64,000 nt of DNA from Acinetobacter chengduensis (GCF_003664645.1 NZ_RCHC01000005.1:124001-188000); one strand, 5' to 3'. Positions 1-10,083 are shown, counted from the stretch's first letter. A program made the numbers and translations. The notes: generated from the letters alone by a model not told the origin.

Positions 1-105
1 CTGTTGAGGTGATGTTGTTGCAGATGGACTGCTGTTAGAAACAAAATATATGTACAGAGCTGCTGGAAATAAAATAAGCAGAACCAATAAAATTTTCTTA
101 AGCAT
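1..105 (-). CDS. N-terminal part of a small membrane-anchored protein (cut by window edge)
   Basis: The reading frame opens at an ATG at 105 and stays open to position 1, giving 35 residues. It has a Lys-Lys start, a hydrophobic stretch (about residues 5-21) and a Ser/Thr/Gln-rich tail, as in an inner-membrane anchor or uncleaved signal. The start resembles that of the neighbouring 279-residue protein (positively charged start, one membrane segment, then a Gln/Pro-rich linker), so the two look like tandem paralogues downstream of a TonB receptor. The rest lies outside the window, so no function is assigned. Confidence 0.55.
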   Translation of the reverse strand, partial: MLKKILLVLLILFPAALYIYFVSNSSPSATTSPQQ

Positions 106-205
106 ATTGAGTACAATTGAATAATGTACCGAAATTATAAATCAAAAGGATTTGAATATCAGTGTGAAAGTTAAATTCACACTGACATTAATTGAGCATC
201 TCTAG

Positions 206-1045
206 CTATGGTTTTACTTGCTGGAGTAATTGGTAGAGTTCAGGGTTTTTCATTGCTATTTTTCTTTCTTCTAGCAATGTGTAGGTGGCAGCATTTGGTG
301 AAATCCCCGCTTTTAAAAGTTTATTCACAAGGCTAACAGATGGATTGCGGCCACTGAGATTACTATTAATTAAATTTTCAGTGTTGCCTGAATAGCCAAT
401 CCCAATGCTGAGCAAATAATCTGAGACCTCTTCAAGCCCCCGTGAAACAGCATCTGACTGCAAATTAAATTTTTCCTCATAAGGACCAAGCTTATATGCA
501 CCGTGAGTTTGAAGAATATTTTCGTCCTGAAGGAGTTTAAGCTTTTCAATAATTTCTGCTTGATCAACTTGACCGTTGGCATCTTTTAATTGGGTATTAA
601 TACTCATAAAAGATATTTTACCGGTTACTGGCGTACAGTTCACAGCAAATAAACGCTTAGTCTGTTCTACATTCGTACCGTATAAGGCTAGTTCACAAAG
701 TTTCTTTTTTTCAGCATCAGTCATTTTGCTATTGGCAATTGTACCGTTTTCAAAATCACGAACGATGGATTCCCAACCATCCTTATACGCTGTTTTGTAG
801 TAACGCAGTGCTTCATCACTGGTTTTTTTTGCTTTTACAGAAGCTGGGTTTTCTAACGACTGATTATTCTTAGCCTGAGCATTTTGCTCATGTGAGTCAT
901 TTGAAGTCATTGGTTTGTGTTGTTCTGCAACGGATTTATCAGCTTGTTGTTGCGGTGTCTGAGAGTTTGGCTCTGGTTTTAAAAAATAGACCAATAAGCC
1001 AATACCCAATATGCACAGTCCAACCAATACAATTATTTTATTCAT
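206..1045 (-). CDS. Hypothetical single-pass membrane protein next to a TonB-dependent receptor
   Basis: A 279-residue protein with one N-terminal transmembrane segment (about residues 4-21), a low-complexity Gln/Asn/Ser linker to about residue 75 and a folded C-terminal region. The last 60 residues (LVNKLLKAGISPNAATYTLL) read like a single ankyrin-like helical pair. It lies just downstream of the TonB receptor gene on the same strand, separated by a stem-loop at 1072-1098, and upstream of a similar truncated gene. A periplasmic, membrane-tethered partner of the receptor is inferred from position only. I do not recognise a named family. Confidence 0.75.
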   Translation of the reverse strand: MNKIIVLVGLCILGIGLLVYFLKPEPNSQTPQQQADKSVAEQHKPMTSNDSHEQNAQAKNNQSLENPASVKAKKTSDEALRYYKTAYKDGWESIVRDFENGTIANSKMTDAEKKKLCELALYGTNVEQTKRLFAVNCTPVTGKISFMSINTQLKDANGQVDQAEIIEKLKLLQDENILQTHGAYKLGPYEEKFNLQSDAVSRGLEEVSDYLLSIGIGYSGNTENLINSNLSGRNPSVSLVNKLLKAGISPNAATYTLLEERKIAMKNPELYQLLQQVKP

Positions 1046-1071
1046 TTGTTTTTAAGTCTATTTTAAAATGA

Positions 1072-1098
1072 ATCAAGAGCGTTTTAGACGCTCTTGAT
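1072..1098 (-). terminator. Stem-loop between TonB receptor and downstream gene
   Basis: A perfect 11-bp inverted repeat with a 5-nt loop lies between the receptor stop and the next gene on the minus strand. The following minus-strand sequence is T-rich but not a clean T-run. It may act as a partial terminator that lowers expression of the downstream gene. Confidence 0.6.
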
Positions 1099-1108
1099 AG
1101 GATGGTGA

Positions 1109-3661
1109 TTAAAATTTATAGGTCACGTCAGCGATAAAGCGACGCCCTTCTTCTGAATAAAGCTTGCCATTATCTGTGGCGTTTTTATTGTGCTTGTTGA
1201 ATAGATTTGAAACCGTCAAGCCGAAGGTCATACTTTGTTGTGGTGTGATTTTCCAGTCATAGGTCGCACGAGTATCCCATGTAAACTTGCTAGAAAAATC
1301 TTGTTCTTCCATGACTGAAATATTTTCGCCATTCCACGACACTTTATCACCTGTTGCAACATAATTTGTTGAAGCAGAGCGGAAGTTTAAGAAGTTATGC
1401 AATGTAAATGGCAATGCTGTACCTTTCATTTCCCAGTTTAAGCGTGCTGTAAATGGCGCATCTTTAACGGGAAGCTGACTTTTAGGAACAATAGAACCAT
1501 TTAAAGACACATAAGCGTTACGGGAATCCGAGTCCATATCTTTATATGAACCGCGGGTAGTTTCGTTGTCGATATAGCTTAAGCCAAGCCCTAGTTTGTG
1601 CTGTGTTTGTCCAATTTCCCAAGGGTTAATATTGCTCATGCTGAACGTATAAGTATCAGCATGACCGCCATCGACATTGCTATAGGTACGATAATCTAAT
1701 GCTTCTGTGCCAGCCGCTGTGGTTTTATAGATACGGGTTTCTTCAATGCGGTCTTCAAATTGGCGGTTTACCCATTTTAGATTTAAATCTAAATTTTTGA
1801 TTTGACTACTGATCGCAAAAACTTTTTCATCGCTGTACGGTGTTTTTACATCTGTAGCACGTACTGCGGCTGCTTGTGAGTTTGGATAAGTTGTCACCCA
1901 ACCGTAATTGTTACTTTCATCCCAGCTATTTTGATAGGTCGCTAAACGAGATAAATTTGCATAGGTTGTATAGGCCTTTTCGTCTAGCTCAGTCATTAGG
2001 AAGACATTGCCATAATAACGGTTAAAGCCCGCTGTAAATTTAAGTGACTCATTTGAAAATGGTAGATACTCAAATGTCGAACGCGGTGCGATATTGAGAT
2101 TCGATGCTAAAGAGTCGTAATCTGCACGTAAACCTAGGCGCGCACGGAAATTATTCCAACTGATATCATCTTCAGCAAATACATGCCATTGGTCTTGGCG
2201 CGCTGTGAATTTGCCTGCATTATAAAATGTGCCTGAGCGCGAATACTGACCTGACCATGATTCCCACGGTTTAGTTGAACTTGCACGGTATTGTAAGTCT
2301 GCTTCATCACATTGAGCATCGCCTACGGCACATGATGCCGTACCTAAATCTGCACGTGTGGTGTATACAGACATCGAGTCGGGGCGTTCCCATGATCCTT
2401 CATTATGCTGATAGCCAGCACCTGTCTTAAAGCGGTGTGTGGTATTAGCTAACTTAATCGGATCGAAAATGGCTTTTAAGTCATAAGATAGGGTCGACTG
2501 TTGGTTAATGATGTTGCCACCAAAACCACCGTCAGTCAGGGTATCGCCATCTTTTGAATTTGGAAGCCAATCTTTTGAACCCGCAGCATAGTTCCAAATT
2601 GTCGAAGTATTACTTTTTAAACGTCGGTCTAATTCAGTTGTACGATAGTTTAAATTTTGTTCAAGCTGAAAACCATTGAATTTATTTTTGGCATTAAAAA
2701 ACAGTGTGTCGGTAATCGTGTCTATGGTGTAATCAGAGTTGATCTTGTTTTTGTAATAGCCTTCTTTGTCATATTCATAATGTTCAATACCAAATTGATA
2801 GGCTTGCTGATCATTTGGGTTGAAGTAGGCAGTGAAACCTGCATTATTATTGATTTCTTCGGTTTTAATTTTATCATTTTCAGCTAAGCCACTCATCACA
2901 GGAATACGTGAACCGCGCGTAGCACCAAAGGCGTTAAAGCTCCATTCCTCATTTAAGCGACCGTAAACATTGGCGCTAATACCTTGAGTGGTGTATTCCT
3001 TATGATGGTCAGTATCTTGATCTTCAAAATCAGCTTCTTCAGCGTCATCTACATAATTAAAGCGAGACCAATCAGAATTGGTGTAATCATAGCTAATTGA
3101 GCCGTGCAATTTGCCAATTTCAGATTTTGGCGCACAGGTTTTAGCCGTAATTACACCCCCCTGAAAATCACCATGCTCTGCGCTAGCATTACTGTCAATA
3201 ACTTCAAGTTCGCAAATCAAGTCGGTATTAATGTTGGCTGTTTGAGAGTTACTCGGTGCACCGTAGTAGTTAGAATCTGCACTTTCACCTACGGGGTCAA
3301 AGGTATTTGAGGTATTTACACCATTGACGGTAAATTTATTGGCAAAATTGGGTGCGCCGTTAATGGAAATTTTTTCTGGAGCCAAAGAAGCTTGATTACC
3401 ACTACTATAAGCATCACGATCAAATTGTACGTTAGTGTGCGTTTTTAAAAAGTCACTGATACTTTTTTTGCCATTCGGCATATCTTTGAGTTGTTCTTGA
3501 TTATATTTCGCTGTGCCAACCTCTTTATGCTGATCTGCTTCAACCACAATGGTATTCATTTGAATTTCGATGGGTGAAGGACTGGTTTCAGCGGCAAATA
3601 TTTGTGCAGATGGAAGTGCGGTAAACATTGCAATATAAAGGGGAGAGTGACAAAAGCGCAT
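1109..3661 (-). CDS. TonB-dependent outer-membrane receptor
   Basis: An 850-residue TonB-dependent receptor. It has a signal peptide cleaved near residue 24 (FAAE), a TonB-box-like NTIVVEA segment, a plug domain (about 45-180) and a long beta-barrel ending in the aromatic terminus DVTYKF typical of outer-membrane proteins. Such receptors import iron complexes or other scarce ligands using TonB energy. Two Fur-box-like sequences precede the start codon, so iron repression is likely. It is a clear paralogue of the receptor at 4116-6662: both have the plug Cys pair around DLxCxLEV...TCxP and the same C-terminus. The substrate cannot be told from sequence. Confidence 0.93.
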   Translation of the reverse strand: MRFCHSPLYIAMFTALPSAQIFAAETSPSPIEIQMNTIVVEADQHKEVGTAKYNQEQLKDMPNGKKSISDFLKTHTNVQFDRDAYSSGNQASLAPEKISINGAPNFANKFTVNGVNTSNTFDPVGESADSNYYGAPSNSQTANINTDLICELEVIDSNASAEHGDFQGGVITAKTCAPKSEIGKLHGSISYDYTNSDWSRFNYVDDAEEADFEDQDTDHHKEYTTQGISANVYGRLNEEWSFNAFGATRGSRIPVMSGLAENDKIKTEEINNNAGFTAYFNPNDQQAYQFGIEHYEYDKEGYYKNKINSDYTIDTITDTLFFNAKNKFNGFQLEQNLNYRTTELDRRLKSNTSTIWNYAAGSKDWLPNSKDGDTLTDGGFGGNIINQQSTLSYDLKAIFDPIKLANTTHRFKTGAGYQHNEGSWERPDSMSVYTTRADLGTASCAVGDAQCDEADLQYRASSTKPWESWSGQYSRSGTFYNAGKFTARQDQWHVFAEDDISWNNFRARLGLRADYDSLASNLNIAPRSTFEYLPFSNESLKFTAGFNRYYGNVFLMTELDEKAYTTYANLSRLATYQNSWDESNNYGWVTTYPNSQAAAVRATDVKTPYSDEKVFAISSQIKNLDLNLKWVNRQFEDRIEETRIYKTTAAGTEALDYRTYSNVDGGHADTYTFSMSNINPWEIGQTQHKLGLGLSYIDNETTRGSYKDMDSDSRNAYVSLNGSIVPKSQLPVKDAPFTARLNWEMKGTALPFTLHNFLNFRSASTNYVATGDKVSWNGENISVMEEQDFSSKFTWDTRATYDWKITPQQSMTFGLTVSNLFNKHNKNATDNGKLYSEEGRRFIADVTYKF

Positions 3662-3690
3662 AGAGGGAAATGGGTTGAAACGTAATGCAA

Positions 3691-3745
3691 GCGATTATCA
3701 TTAACTTTATGTAATTAATCAATATAAATGAGAATTATTTTCAAT
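3691..3745 (-). promoter_or_regulatory. Two Fur-box-like sites upstream of TonB receptor
   Basis: Two elements lie 30 to 85 nt upstream of the receptor start: GCGATTATCATTAAC at about 3691 and AAATGAGAATTATTTTCA at about 3726. Both match halves of the GATAATGATAATCATTATC Fur consensus. They suggest iron-dependent repression of the receptor gene. Confidence 0.65.
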
Positions 3746-3829
3746 TTAAAAAAACGATGTCAGTAATATAAAAAAACAATCAGTAAATTTAAAAATGTAT
3801 ATAAGTAGAAATTTTTATAGGAAAAGATA

Positions 3830-3905
3830 TGGCGTCCCTACGGGGATTCGAACCCCGGTTACCGCCGTGAAAGGGCGATGTCCTAGGCCTCTAGACGATA
3901 GGGAC
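3830..3905 (-). tRNA. tRNA-Glu (anticodon TTC)
   Basis: A 76-nt cloverleaf on the minus strand starting GTCCCTATCGTCTAGAGGCC and ending with an encoded CCA. The anticodon loop CTTTCAC places TTC at 3869-3871. The T-arm GGTTCGAATCC is intact. It lies alone between the two TonB receptor genes. Confidence 0.97.
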
Positions 3906-4069
3906 ATTGTGAGGTAGAGCGAATACTAGAGAGATTTCCGATAAAAGTCAAAATAATTTCTTTATTTAACAATGCAAATGCTTTTTTCTTAGACACTAAT
4001 GGATTGAGTTCAGCGTTCGAAAAGAGAATTCATCTTTAAACACTTTATATGATGCTGTTTGGTTGTGGT

Positions 4070-4108
4070 AAAAAAGAAGATGAAGAATATTTATATATTC
4101 TTCATCTT
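4070..4108 (-). terminator. Rho-independent terminator of the second TonB receptor
   Basis: A perfect 14-bp stem (4077-4090 with 4095-4108) with a 4-nt loop is followed on the minus strand by TTCTTTTTT. It lies just past the receptor stop codon at 4116. Confidence 0.85.
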
Positions 4109-4115
4109 AAGGATT

Positions 4116-6662
4116 TTAGAACTTAAAGGTCACATCTGCCACAAATTGGCGTCCGATTTCAGAATACAACTTAGAGCCTGAAACGTATAGATTATTTCGA
4201 TTGGTTAAGTTGTTAATAGTCAATCCAAAGATCGCTGAGTAGTCTTTTGCTATTTTCCATTCATAACTGGTACGCATATCCCAGCTAAAACGTGGCTTAA
4301 CGTCTTGAATCACATAAGTATCAAGTTTTGCGCCGTCATGAATGACTTTATCACTTGAGCTAAGAACTTGCTCATAAGTGTCTTTATAGCTAAAAAAGTT
4401 AGAAATCGTGATTGGAAGACGATCAAAATGCATGTCCCATTTTACCCGTGCAGTAATAGGCTGATTAAAGTTAGAAGCAGGGCGGTCGGCATAGTGAATA
4501 ATTTTGCCATTAAAGGATACCAACTCCTCCATGTTTGCTTCGGTATAGTCCTCTGTATAGTCAGGTGTGCCACGGAAGCTTTGGCTATAATTTACAGCTA
4601 AGCCTAATTGATGTTGAGAGCCCATAAATTTAAGAGGTTCAACGGTATTAATACCTAAGGTCACTGTGTCATTTTTACCATAACCACTGTTGGCATACTC
4701 AAATGAGCGATTAAAGCCACCCCCCACGGAAATATTGCTTCGGTCACGTGAGATTTCATCTTTGTACTGTCGGTTTACCCATTTCAGTGCAATATTCGTG
4801 TTTTTATACTGGCTAGCTACGCCTAAAATTAGTTCATCTGCATAAGGTGTTTTCAAGTCAGATTTACGTGTTGCATTTGTATTGTAGTTTTGTTTTTCAG
4901 TCCATGCCGAATTTTGATCCTCACGAGAGATGCTAAGGTCTAAGTCCATCAATGCCTGACTTAAGTCGGTAGCATAGGTTGGTGCACTATAATACCGGTT
5001 CCAGCCTGCGGTTAACTCCATAGTTTCATTGTGAAAGGGCAGATAACTGAAACGGGTTCGAGGTGCAATGTTCAGTTGGTTATTTGACTCATCATAATCT
5101 GCACGAACACCAAAGCGCGCTTTGACATTTTTCCAATGGATATCATCTTCAGCATATATATAGGCTTGCTGATAGGTCTTTTTGAATGTACCTGCTTTAT
5201 ACAAGGATCCCTTTCTAAAATATTGTCCGTTAAAGATGGTTGGTACTTTAGAACTAGTGAATACACCTGTAGTTGCCTCATCGCAGAGCCAATCATCGGC
5301 TTGACATTGTCCACCATTCAGATCAAACAGGTTTTGAGTATTACCAGAAGTGACGCCGTAAAAAGTCATATAGTCATTTAGTCGTTCCCATTTAACATCA
5401 TTGCGGTGATAGCCTAAACCAAGGCTAAAATGATGTGCAGTTGAGCCGAAGTTAATTGTGTTAAATACGCTGTCTAATTCATAGTTAAAAGTATGTTGTG
5501 CAAATTCGATACTTGCCGATGGAGAACCTTCCATTGCTTTGGCAGTGGGGTTAGACCAATTTTTGGAGTCAGGGGCATATAGCCAATTAATCCCGTAGTT
5601 TTTATCAGCCAAACGAGCATTATCAATTTGTTGATAGTTGATTTTTTGTGTGACCTTAACAGCATCATAAGTTTTACTATGCTGGCCAAAAATTAAGGCT
5701 GATTCATTATTGGTATTACTGTGTGAATTAACACGATTTTCTGCATAGTTATTGTCTTCTAAATTGCCTAAAGTTACACCAAACTTCATTGAAGTGAGTG
5801 GGTCTGGGTCGTAAAAATAAGTGCCACCTAAGTTTTGATTGATCTTTTTCTGATTTATTGTTTTTGGACTGTCTAAACCACTAAGTACCTCAATATCAGA
5901 TTGGCGATGTGAGGCAAACAGATTAATACCAGAGTGTTCTGACAGCTTACTATAAATATTAGTACTCACTCCTTGGCGAGCATATTCCTTTTGGTTGCCT
6001 TGTGAGGATTCACCATCAAAAAGGCCTTTGTCGGCATCTGTCTTTAGGTGGTAGGAAACCCAGTCACTACTGGTGTAGTCATAGGAAATTGTGCCATGAA
6101 TTTTGCCAATTTCAGACCGTGGTGTGCAAGTGTCTGCACTAATAACACCGCCCGTAAAACCACCATGTTTAGCACTGACATTACTGTCTAATACTTCTAA
6201 GTTACATAATAAGTCAGTATTAATTGCAACGCCTTGAGAACCTGCATTAATACCACCGTAGATCCCCGAACCTGTGCCAACAGGGTCTAAAATATTGGTG
6301 TTACTTACACCATTAATAATAAATTTGTTTTGAAATGATTGCGCGCCATGTATCGAAATTTCTGCTGGCTTTAAATCGGCTTGTGAGCTGGCAGCAAGAT
6401 GATCATTACTAAACTGAACATTTGGATTAACTTTTAAAAAATCAGTGATATTTTTAGAGCTATTAGGTGTGCGTTGTAGATCTTGCTGAGAATAGCTCGT
6501 TTTGCCAATTTCTGGTGCTGCTTTTGCCTGTATTACGATGGTTGATAACTTTAAATATTCATCATCAGAGATGGCGTCGCTTTGTTGATTTGTTTCAGCC
6601 AAAAGATTTGAGCTTAGTATGCTGAGTACAGCAAGCGTTAAAGTAGAAGGAGCAAATCGCAT
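4116..6662 (-). CDS. TonB-dependent outer-membrane receptor (paralogue)
   Basis: An 848-residue receptor parallel in design to the one at 1109-3661: signal peptide ending LLAE near residue 23, TonB-box-like LSTIVIQA, plug domain, beta-barrel and terminal VADVTFKF. A nearly perfect Fur box lies about 30 nt before the start. The two receptors share plug and C-terminal signatures but differ across the barrel, as expected for duplicated receptors that diverged in ligand. A strong terminator follows the gene and it has no adjacent partner gene, unlike its sister. The ligand is unknown. Confidence 0.93.
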   Translation of the reverse strand: MRFAPSTLTLAVLSILSSNLLAETNQQSDAISDDEYLKLSTIVIQAKAAPEIGKTSYSQQDLQRTPNSSKNITDFLKVNPNVQFSNDHLAASSQADLKPAEISIHGAQSFQNKFIINGVSNTNILDPVGTGSGIYGGINAGSQGVAINTDLLCNLEVLDSNVSAKHGGFTGGVISADTCTPRSEIGKIHGTISYDYTSSDWVSYHLKTDADKGLFDGESSQGNQKEYARQGVSTNIYSKLSEHSGINLFASHRQSDIEVLSGLDSPKTINQKKINQNLGGTYFYDPDPLTSMKFGVTLGNLEDNNYAENRVNSHSNTNNESALIFGQHSKTYDAVKVTQKINYQQIDNARLADKNYGINWLYAPDSKNWSNPTAKAMEGSPSASIEFAQHTFNYELDSVFNTINFGSTAHHFSLGLGYHRNDVKWERLNDYMTFYGVTSGNTQNLFDLNGGQCQADDWLCDEATTGVFTSSKVPTIFNGQYFRKGSLYKAGTFKKTYQQAYIYAEDDIHWKNVKARFGVRADYDESNNQLNIAPRTRFSYLPFHNETMELTAGWNRYYSAPTYATDLSQALMDLDLSISREDQNSAWTEKQNYNTNATRKSDLKTPYADELILGVASQYKNTNIALKWVNRQYKDEISRDRSNISVGGGFNRSFEYANSGYGKNDTVTLGINTVEPLKFMGSQHQLGLAVNYSQSFRGTPDYTEDYTEANMEELVSFNGKIIHYADRPASNFNQPITARVKWDMHFDRLPITISNFFSYKDTYEQVLSSSDKVIHDGAKLDTYVIQDVKPRFSWDMRTSYEWKIAKDYSAIFGLTINNLTNRNNLYVSGSKLYSEIGRQFVADVTFKF

Positions 6663-6687
6663 AGCAAAAATTAGTAATTGAAAACAA

Positions 6688-6705
6688 AAATGATTATCAT
6701 TACAT
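6688..6705 (-). promoter_or_regulatory. Fur box upstream of second TonB receptor
   Basis: AAATGATTATCATTACAT matches the core AATGATAATCATT of the Fur consensus when read on the minus strand. It lies 26 to 43 nt upstream of the receptor start codon, so iron repression is likely. Confidence 0.75.
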
Positions 6706-6803
6706 ATTTGCTTGAGATCAATGCAACTGAGAACTATTTACAATAATAAAATGCAAATTTGGTTTAAAAAACAAACAAATAGGTCATTGGAGGCAGAAAA
6801 TAG

Positions 6804-6861
6804 CGTCCCTGCGCAGGAGGGGCTTAAAATTTATAAGCTAATTTTAAGTCGGGCAGGGACG
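6804..6861 (-). terminator. Nested inverted repeat after rnt
   Basis: An outer 9-bp repeat (CGTCCCTGC 6804-6812 with GCAGGGACG 6853-6861) encloses an inner 8-bp repeat (CTTAAAAT 6823-6830 with ATTTTAAG 6841-6848). It lies between the rnt stop and the next receptor promoter and probably ends the pyrC-rnt transcript. There is no T-run, so a palindromic repeat unit is an alternative. Confidence 0.5.
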
Positions 6862-6882
6862 TATAGAAGGCGCGGAAGCTTA

Positions 6883-7539
6883 TTATTCCGCTACCAATGT
6901 GTCGAGCAAATGTGGACCGAGTTTATTTAGAATAAAGCAGAACAATTCAGCGGTTTTTTGTGTGTCATACAGTGCAGAATGTGCTTCTTTACCGTCAAAT
7001 TCGATACCTGCTTGAATGCATGATTTTGCCAAAACAGTTTGACCGAACATAACAGCACTTAGAGTCACTGTGTCAAACACAGAAAAACTATGAAATGGAT
7101 TTTGATTTTTAGTGCCAGTACGTGCAATCGCTGCTTGCACAAAGCCTAAGTCAAAATGCGCATTATGGCCAACCAGTACAGCGTGGGTACAATTTTGTTT
7201 ACGGCGTACTTCATTGACTGCTTTAAAAATCCGTTTAATCGCAGTTTTTTCGTCTTCAGCCATGGCCATACGCATTGGGTTAAATGGATCGATACCAATA
7301 AAGTCCAATGATCTGCGGTCTAAGTTTGCACCTTCAAAGGGGTTGATATGCGCGTGGTGCGCTTCACCCGGTACAAATTTGCCTTCTGCATCATACACAA
7401 TGGGTATAGCTGCAATTTCCAGTAAGGCATCAGTCTGTGCATTAAAGCCTGCAGTTTCGACATCGACAACAACAGGCAAAAATCCACGGAAACGCTGACC
7501 AATTACTGGTAGAGTTTCATCAGTCACACTTTTCTCCAT
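6883..7539 (-). CDS. rnt: Ribonuclease T
   Basis: A 218-residue DEDDh 3'-5' exoribonuclease that trims tRNA and small RNA 3' ends. The first exonuclease motif VVDVETAGF gives D26 and E28. The second is [10 protein letters not shown] near residue 150, and the third is [13 protein letters not shown] near residue 190, which supplies the catalytic His and Asp. The length matches the family (about 215). The start codon lies 16 nt inside the end of pyrC, so the two genes are translationally coupled. Confidence 0.96.
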   Translation of the reverse strand: MEKSVTDETLPVIGQRFRGFLPVVVDVETAGFNAQTDALLEIAAIPIVYDAEGKFVPGEAHHAHINPFEGANLDRRSLDFIGIDPFNPMRMAMAEDEKTAIKRIFKAVNEVRRKQNCTHAVLVGHNAHFDLGFVQAAIARTGTKNQNPFHSFSVFDTVTLSAVMFGQTVLAKSCIQAGIEFDGKEAHSALYDTQKTAELFCFILNKLGPHLLDTLVAE

Positions 7540-8558
7540 TGGATGGTTTTACCCGCATACAACGGAATAATTTTTTCACCATCCAAATAGTCAAAACTTT
7601 CAGGGATCACTTGATCTTCTTTTACCAATGTAATGGTATTGGTATTACGTGGCAGGCCATAGAAGTCTGCACCAAAATGGCTAGCAAAGCCTTCTAAGCG
7701 GTCAATTTTGCCGACTTGATCAAATGCTTGAGCGTACAGCTCAATTGCGGTAGGAGCACTATAACATCCTGCACAGCCACATGCATTTTCTTTAGCATCT
7801 TTTGAGTGTGGTGCGCTATCTGTACCTAAGAAGAACTTAGGATTGCCACTCGTCGCAACTTCCAGGAGGGTTTGCTGATGCGTTTGACGTTTTAAAATAG
7901 GTAAGCAGTAGAAATGAGGCTTAATCCCACCCACAAGCATGTCATTACGGTTAAATAATAAATGTTGTGGCGTAATGGTTGCAGCCACATTACGGTCTTG
8001 TTCAAGTACAAAGTTGGCTGCTTCACTTGTCGTGATGTGTTCCAATACTAATTTGAGTTTCGGGAACTGTTTTAAAAGTGGAGACAGTACTTCATCTAAA
8101 AAGCGCTTTTCACGGTCAAAGATGTCGACGTGATTATGTGTTACTTCACCGTGGAGCAGTAAAGGAACTTGATGTTCTTCCATCTGCTCAATCACGCCGT
8201 ACACTTTAGAAATGTCGCTTACGCCACTGTCAGAGTTTGTGGTTGCGCCAGCAGGATAAAGCTTAATGGCATTAACAAATTCTGAATCTTTAATTTTTTT
8301 CACTTCAGCTGGTGAAGTATTGTTCGTAAAGTACAACACCATACGCGGGTCAAAGTGAACGCCTTCAGGAACATGCGCCATGATACGTTCGCGGTATGCA
8401 TTGGCTTCTTCTACAGTTTTAACGGGTGGAACTAGGTTTGGCATACAAATCGCGCGAGAAAACTGTTGCGCTAAATCTGGAACTGTTCGTTTTAAGGCTA
8501 AACCATCACGTAAATGCGCGTGCCAATCATCTGGCTGGAGAAGAGTAATCGTATTCAA
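7524..8558 (-). CDS. pyrC: Dihydroorotase
   Basis: A 344-residue zinc amidohydrolase that interconverts carbamoyl-aspartate and dihydroorotate in pyrimidine synthesis. Metal ligands are visible as DWHAHLRDG (H13, H15), the IKLYPAGAT segment with the carboxylated Lys near residue 98, and the C-terminal GTDSAPH motif. The length fits the E. coli class-II enzyme (348). No ATG is available in frame, so translation appears to begin at a TTG before AATACGATT. It forms an operon with rnt. Confidence 0.96.
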   Translation of the reverse strand: MNTITLLQPDDWHAHLRDGLALKRTVPDLAQQFSRAICMPNLVPPVKTVEEANAYRERIMAHVPEGVHFDPRMVLYFTNNTSPAEVKKIKDSEFVNAIKLYPAGATTNSDSGVSDISKVYGVIEQMEEHQVPLLLHGEVTHNHVDIFDREKRFLDEVLSPLLKQFPKLKLVLEHITTSEAANFVLEQDRNVAATITPQHLLFNRNDMLVGGIKPHFYCLPILKRQTHQQTLLEVATSGNPKFFLGTDSAPHSKDAKENACGCAGCYSAPTAIELYAQAFDQVGKIDRLEGFASHFGADFYGLPRNTNTITLVKEDQVIPESFDYLDGEKIIPLYAGKTIQWRKV

Positions 8559-8704
8559 GGCGAATTCAAACTTGGAAATAAAACAGATGATAATGCAAAA
8601 AGTGTGAAAATGGTAACGAGAATTAAAGACAAATGGTGTGATTTTTATAAATAAAATGACAATTCTGTGTTATTTTGACATGAATAAAAAAACAACATGT
8701 ATGC

Positions 8705-9973
8705 TTGGAAATGGAATACAAGTATCACCTTGCAAAGTTGCAATATGACAAAGAAAAAGTTGAAGAGCTGATTGCACAGCAAGGCAGTGGTATTGGACGC
8801 GTGTTCCCAAAAAGAATGGAACATGAATTTTGGCAAAAAAACCTAGAACGGGCCCGTAAGCACATTGAAAGAAACTTATGGTCTGGGGTTTTGGTGTACT
8901 TTTTATTTATTGTAGTGATGGTACCCACAGATTATTGGATTGTCGATCCGAATTATTTTAAGCATGATTTTACCCAATGTTTACTGGGTTTATTAAATGG
9001 TGCGCTTAGTCTGTTAACTCTTTATTTTTTTTCTTCGCAAGAGAAATTAAAACCCTATTTTAAAATAGCTTCGATGCTGGTGTTCTTTTGGACAATTGTC
9101 TCAATGTCTTGGCTGACTTTTACAGTTCAAACGGAAGACTTAAAGCATCAGGCTTTAGTTATTATTAGTGTTATTTATATTTTAGCCTATATTTTAACGG
9201 GTATACGACCGTTGCACATGCTTGCCATTGGTGTGTTGGCCGCAATCTGTTCTGTGGTTATTTTGGTGCTGACCATAGAAGTGAATATTTTGTTGTTAGC
9301 GCGTGTGCTGGTTGGGGCGAGCTTTTTAGGTTTTGTTATTAGTCACATGATCTTTGCACGTGAGCGGATGATCTACCTATATACCGCACGTGCTAAAATT
9401 AGTGAACAAATTCATCGAATCCATAACACAGAGCTTTTACATTTGAGTCAGCACGATGAACTGACACAGATATCCAACCGTCGTACTTTCGATGAAATGC
9501 TACATAACTTTTATACGCAGTCACGAGTGGATGAATCACCGCTTGCTGTACTGTTTATTGATGTCGACCATTTTAAAAACTATAACGACTTTTACGGGCA
9601 TCAAAAGGGCGATGATGTCATTTCAGCAATTGCACAAAATATTAAAAATGCCATTCGTCACATGGACTTTGTTGCACGCTATGGTGGTGAAGAGTTTGTG
9701 GTATTGTTACCTGAAACAGATGCGCATGGTGCTTATGCTGTGGCTTCAAATATTTATAAAGCCATTGATCGACTCGAAATTCCACATGAAAAATCACTGG
9801 TTTCAAACCGAATTACAATCAGTTTGGGTATTACCGTATACCGCGGTGAAGATATAAACCAAGACGATCTTTTAAGTATTGCAGACCAAGCGCTTTACCG
9901 TGCGAAGCAACTTGGGCGTAACCAAATTTATTATCAGTCTATCCGTTCAGTCACACTGACATCTTCCTTATAG
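8705..9973 (+). CDS. Membrane-anchored diguanylate cyclase (GGDEF)
   Basis: A 422-residue protein. A charged N-terminal helix (1-50) is followed by about six transmembrane segments (about 58-215), a linker helix and a C-terminal GGDEF domain. The active-site motif is GGEEF (residues 327-331), with an inhibitory RxxD site (RHMD) exactly five residues upstream. An active, product-inhibited c-di-GMP synthase is therefore expected. The start is uncertain: TTG at 8705 or ATG at 8711, neither with a good ribosome-binding site. It is divergent from pyrC and ends at a terminator shared with argG. Confidence 0.92.
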   Translation: MEMEYKYHLAKLQYDKEKVEELIAQQGSGIGRVFPKRMEHEFWQKNLERARKHIERNLWSGVLVYFLFIVVMVPTDYWIVDPNYFKHDFTQCLLGLLNGALSLLTLYFFSSQEKLKPYFKIASMLVFFWTIVSMSWLTFTVQTEDLKHQALVIISVIYILAYILTGIRPLHMLAIGVLAAICSVVILVLTIEVNILLLARVLVGASFLGFVISHMIFARERMIYLYTARAKISEQIHRIHNTELLHLSQHDELTQISNRRTFDEMLHNFYTQSRVDESPLAVLFIDVDHFKNYNDFYGHQKGDDVISAIAQNIKNAIRHMDFVARYGGEEFVVLLPETDAHGAYAVASNIYKAIDRLEIPHEKSLVSNRITISLGITVYRGEDINQDDLLSIADQALYRAKQLGRNQIYYQSIRSVTLTSSL

Positions 9974-10039
9974 TGCACATGGTTATAAGCCAAATTATTC
10001 ATCTAAAAATGAACTGTAGATAAGCTTAAAACACAAATA

Positions 10040-10068
10040 AAAAAACCGCGCTTTAAGCGCGGTTTTTT
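10040..10068. terminator. Bidirectional terminator between cyclase gene and argG
   Basis: The 7-bp GC-rich stem CCGCGCT/AGCGCGG (10046-10062) is flanked by an A-run and a T-run. It can stop transcription from both convergent genes. Confidence 0.9.
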
Positions 10069-10083
10069 AGACTCAACTAAAGC

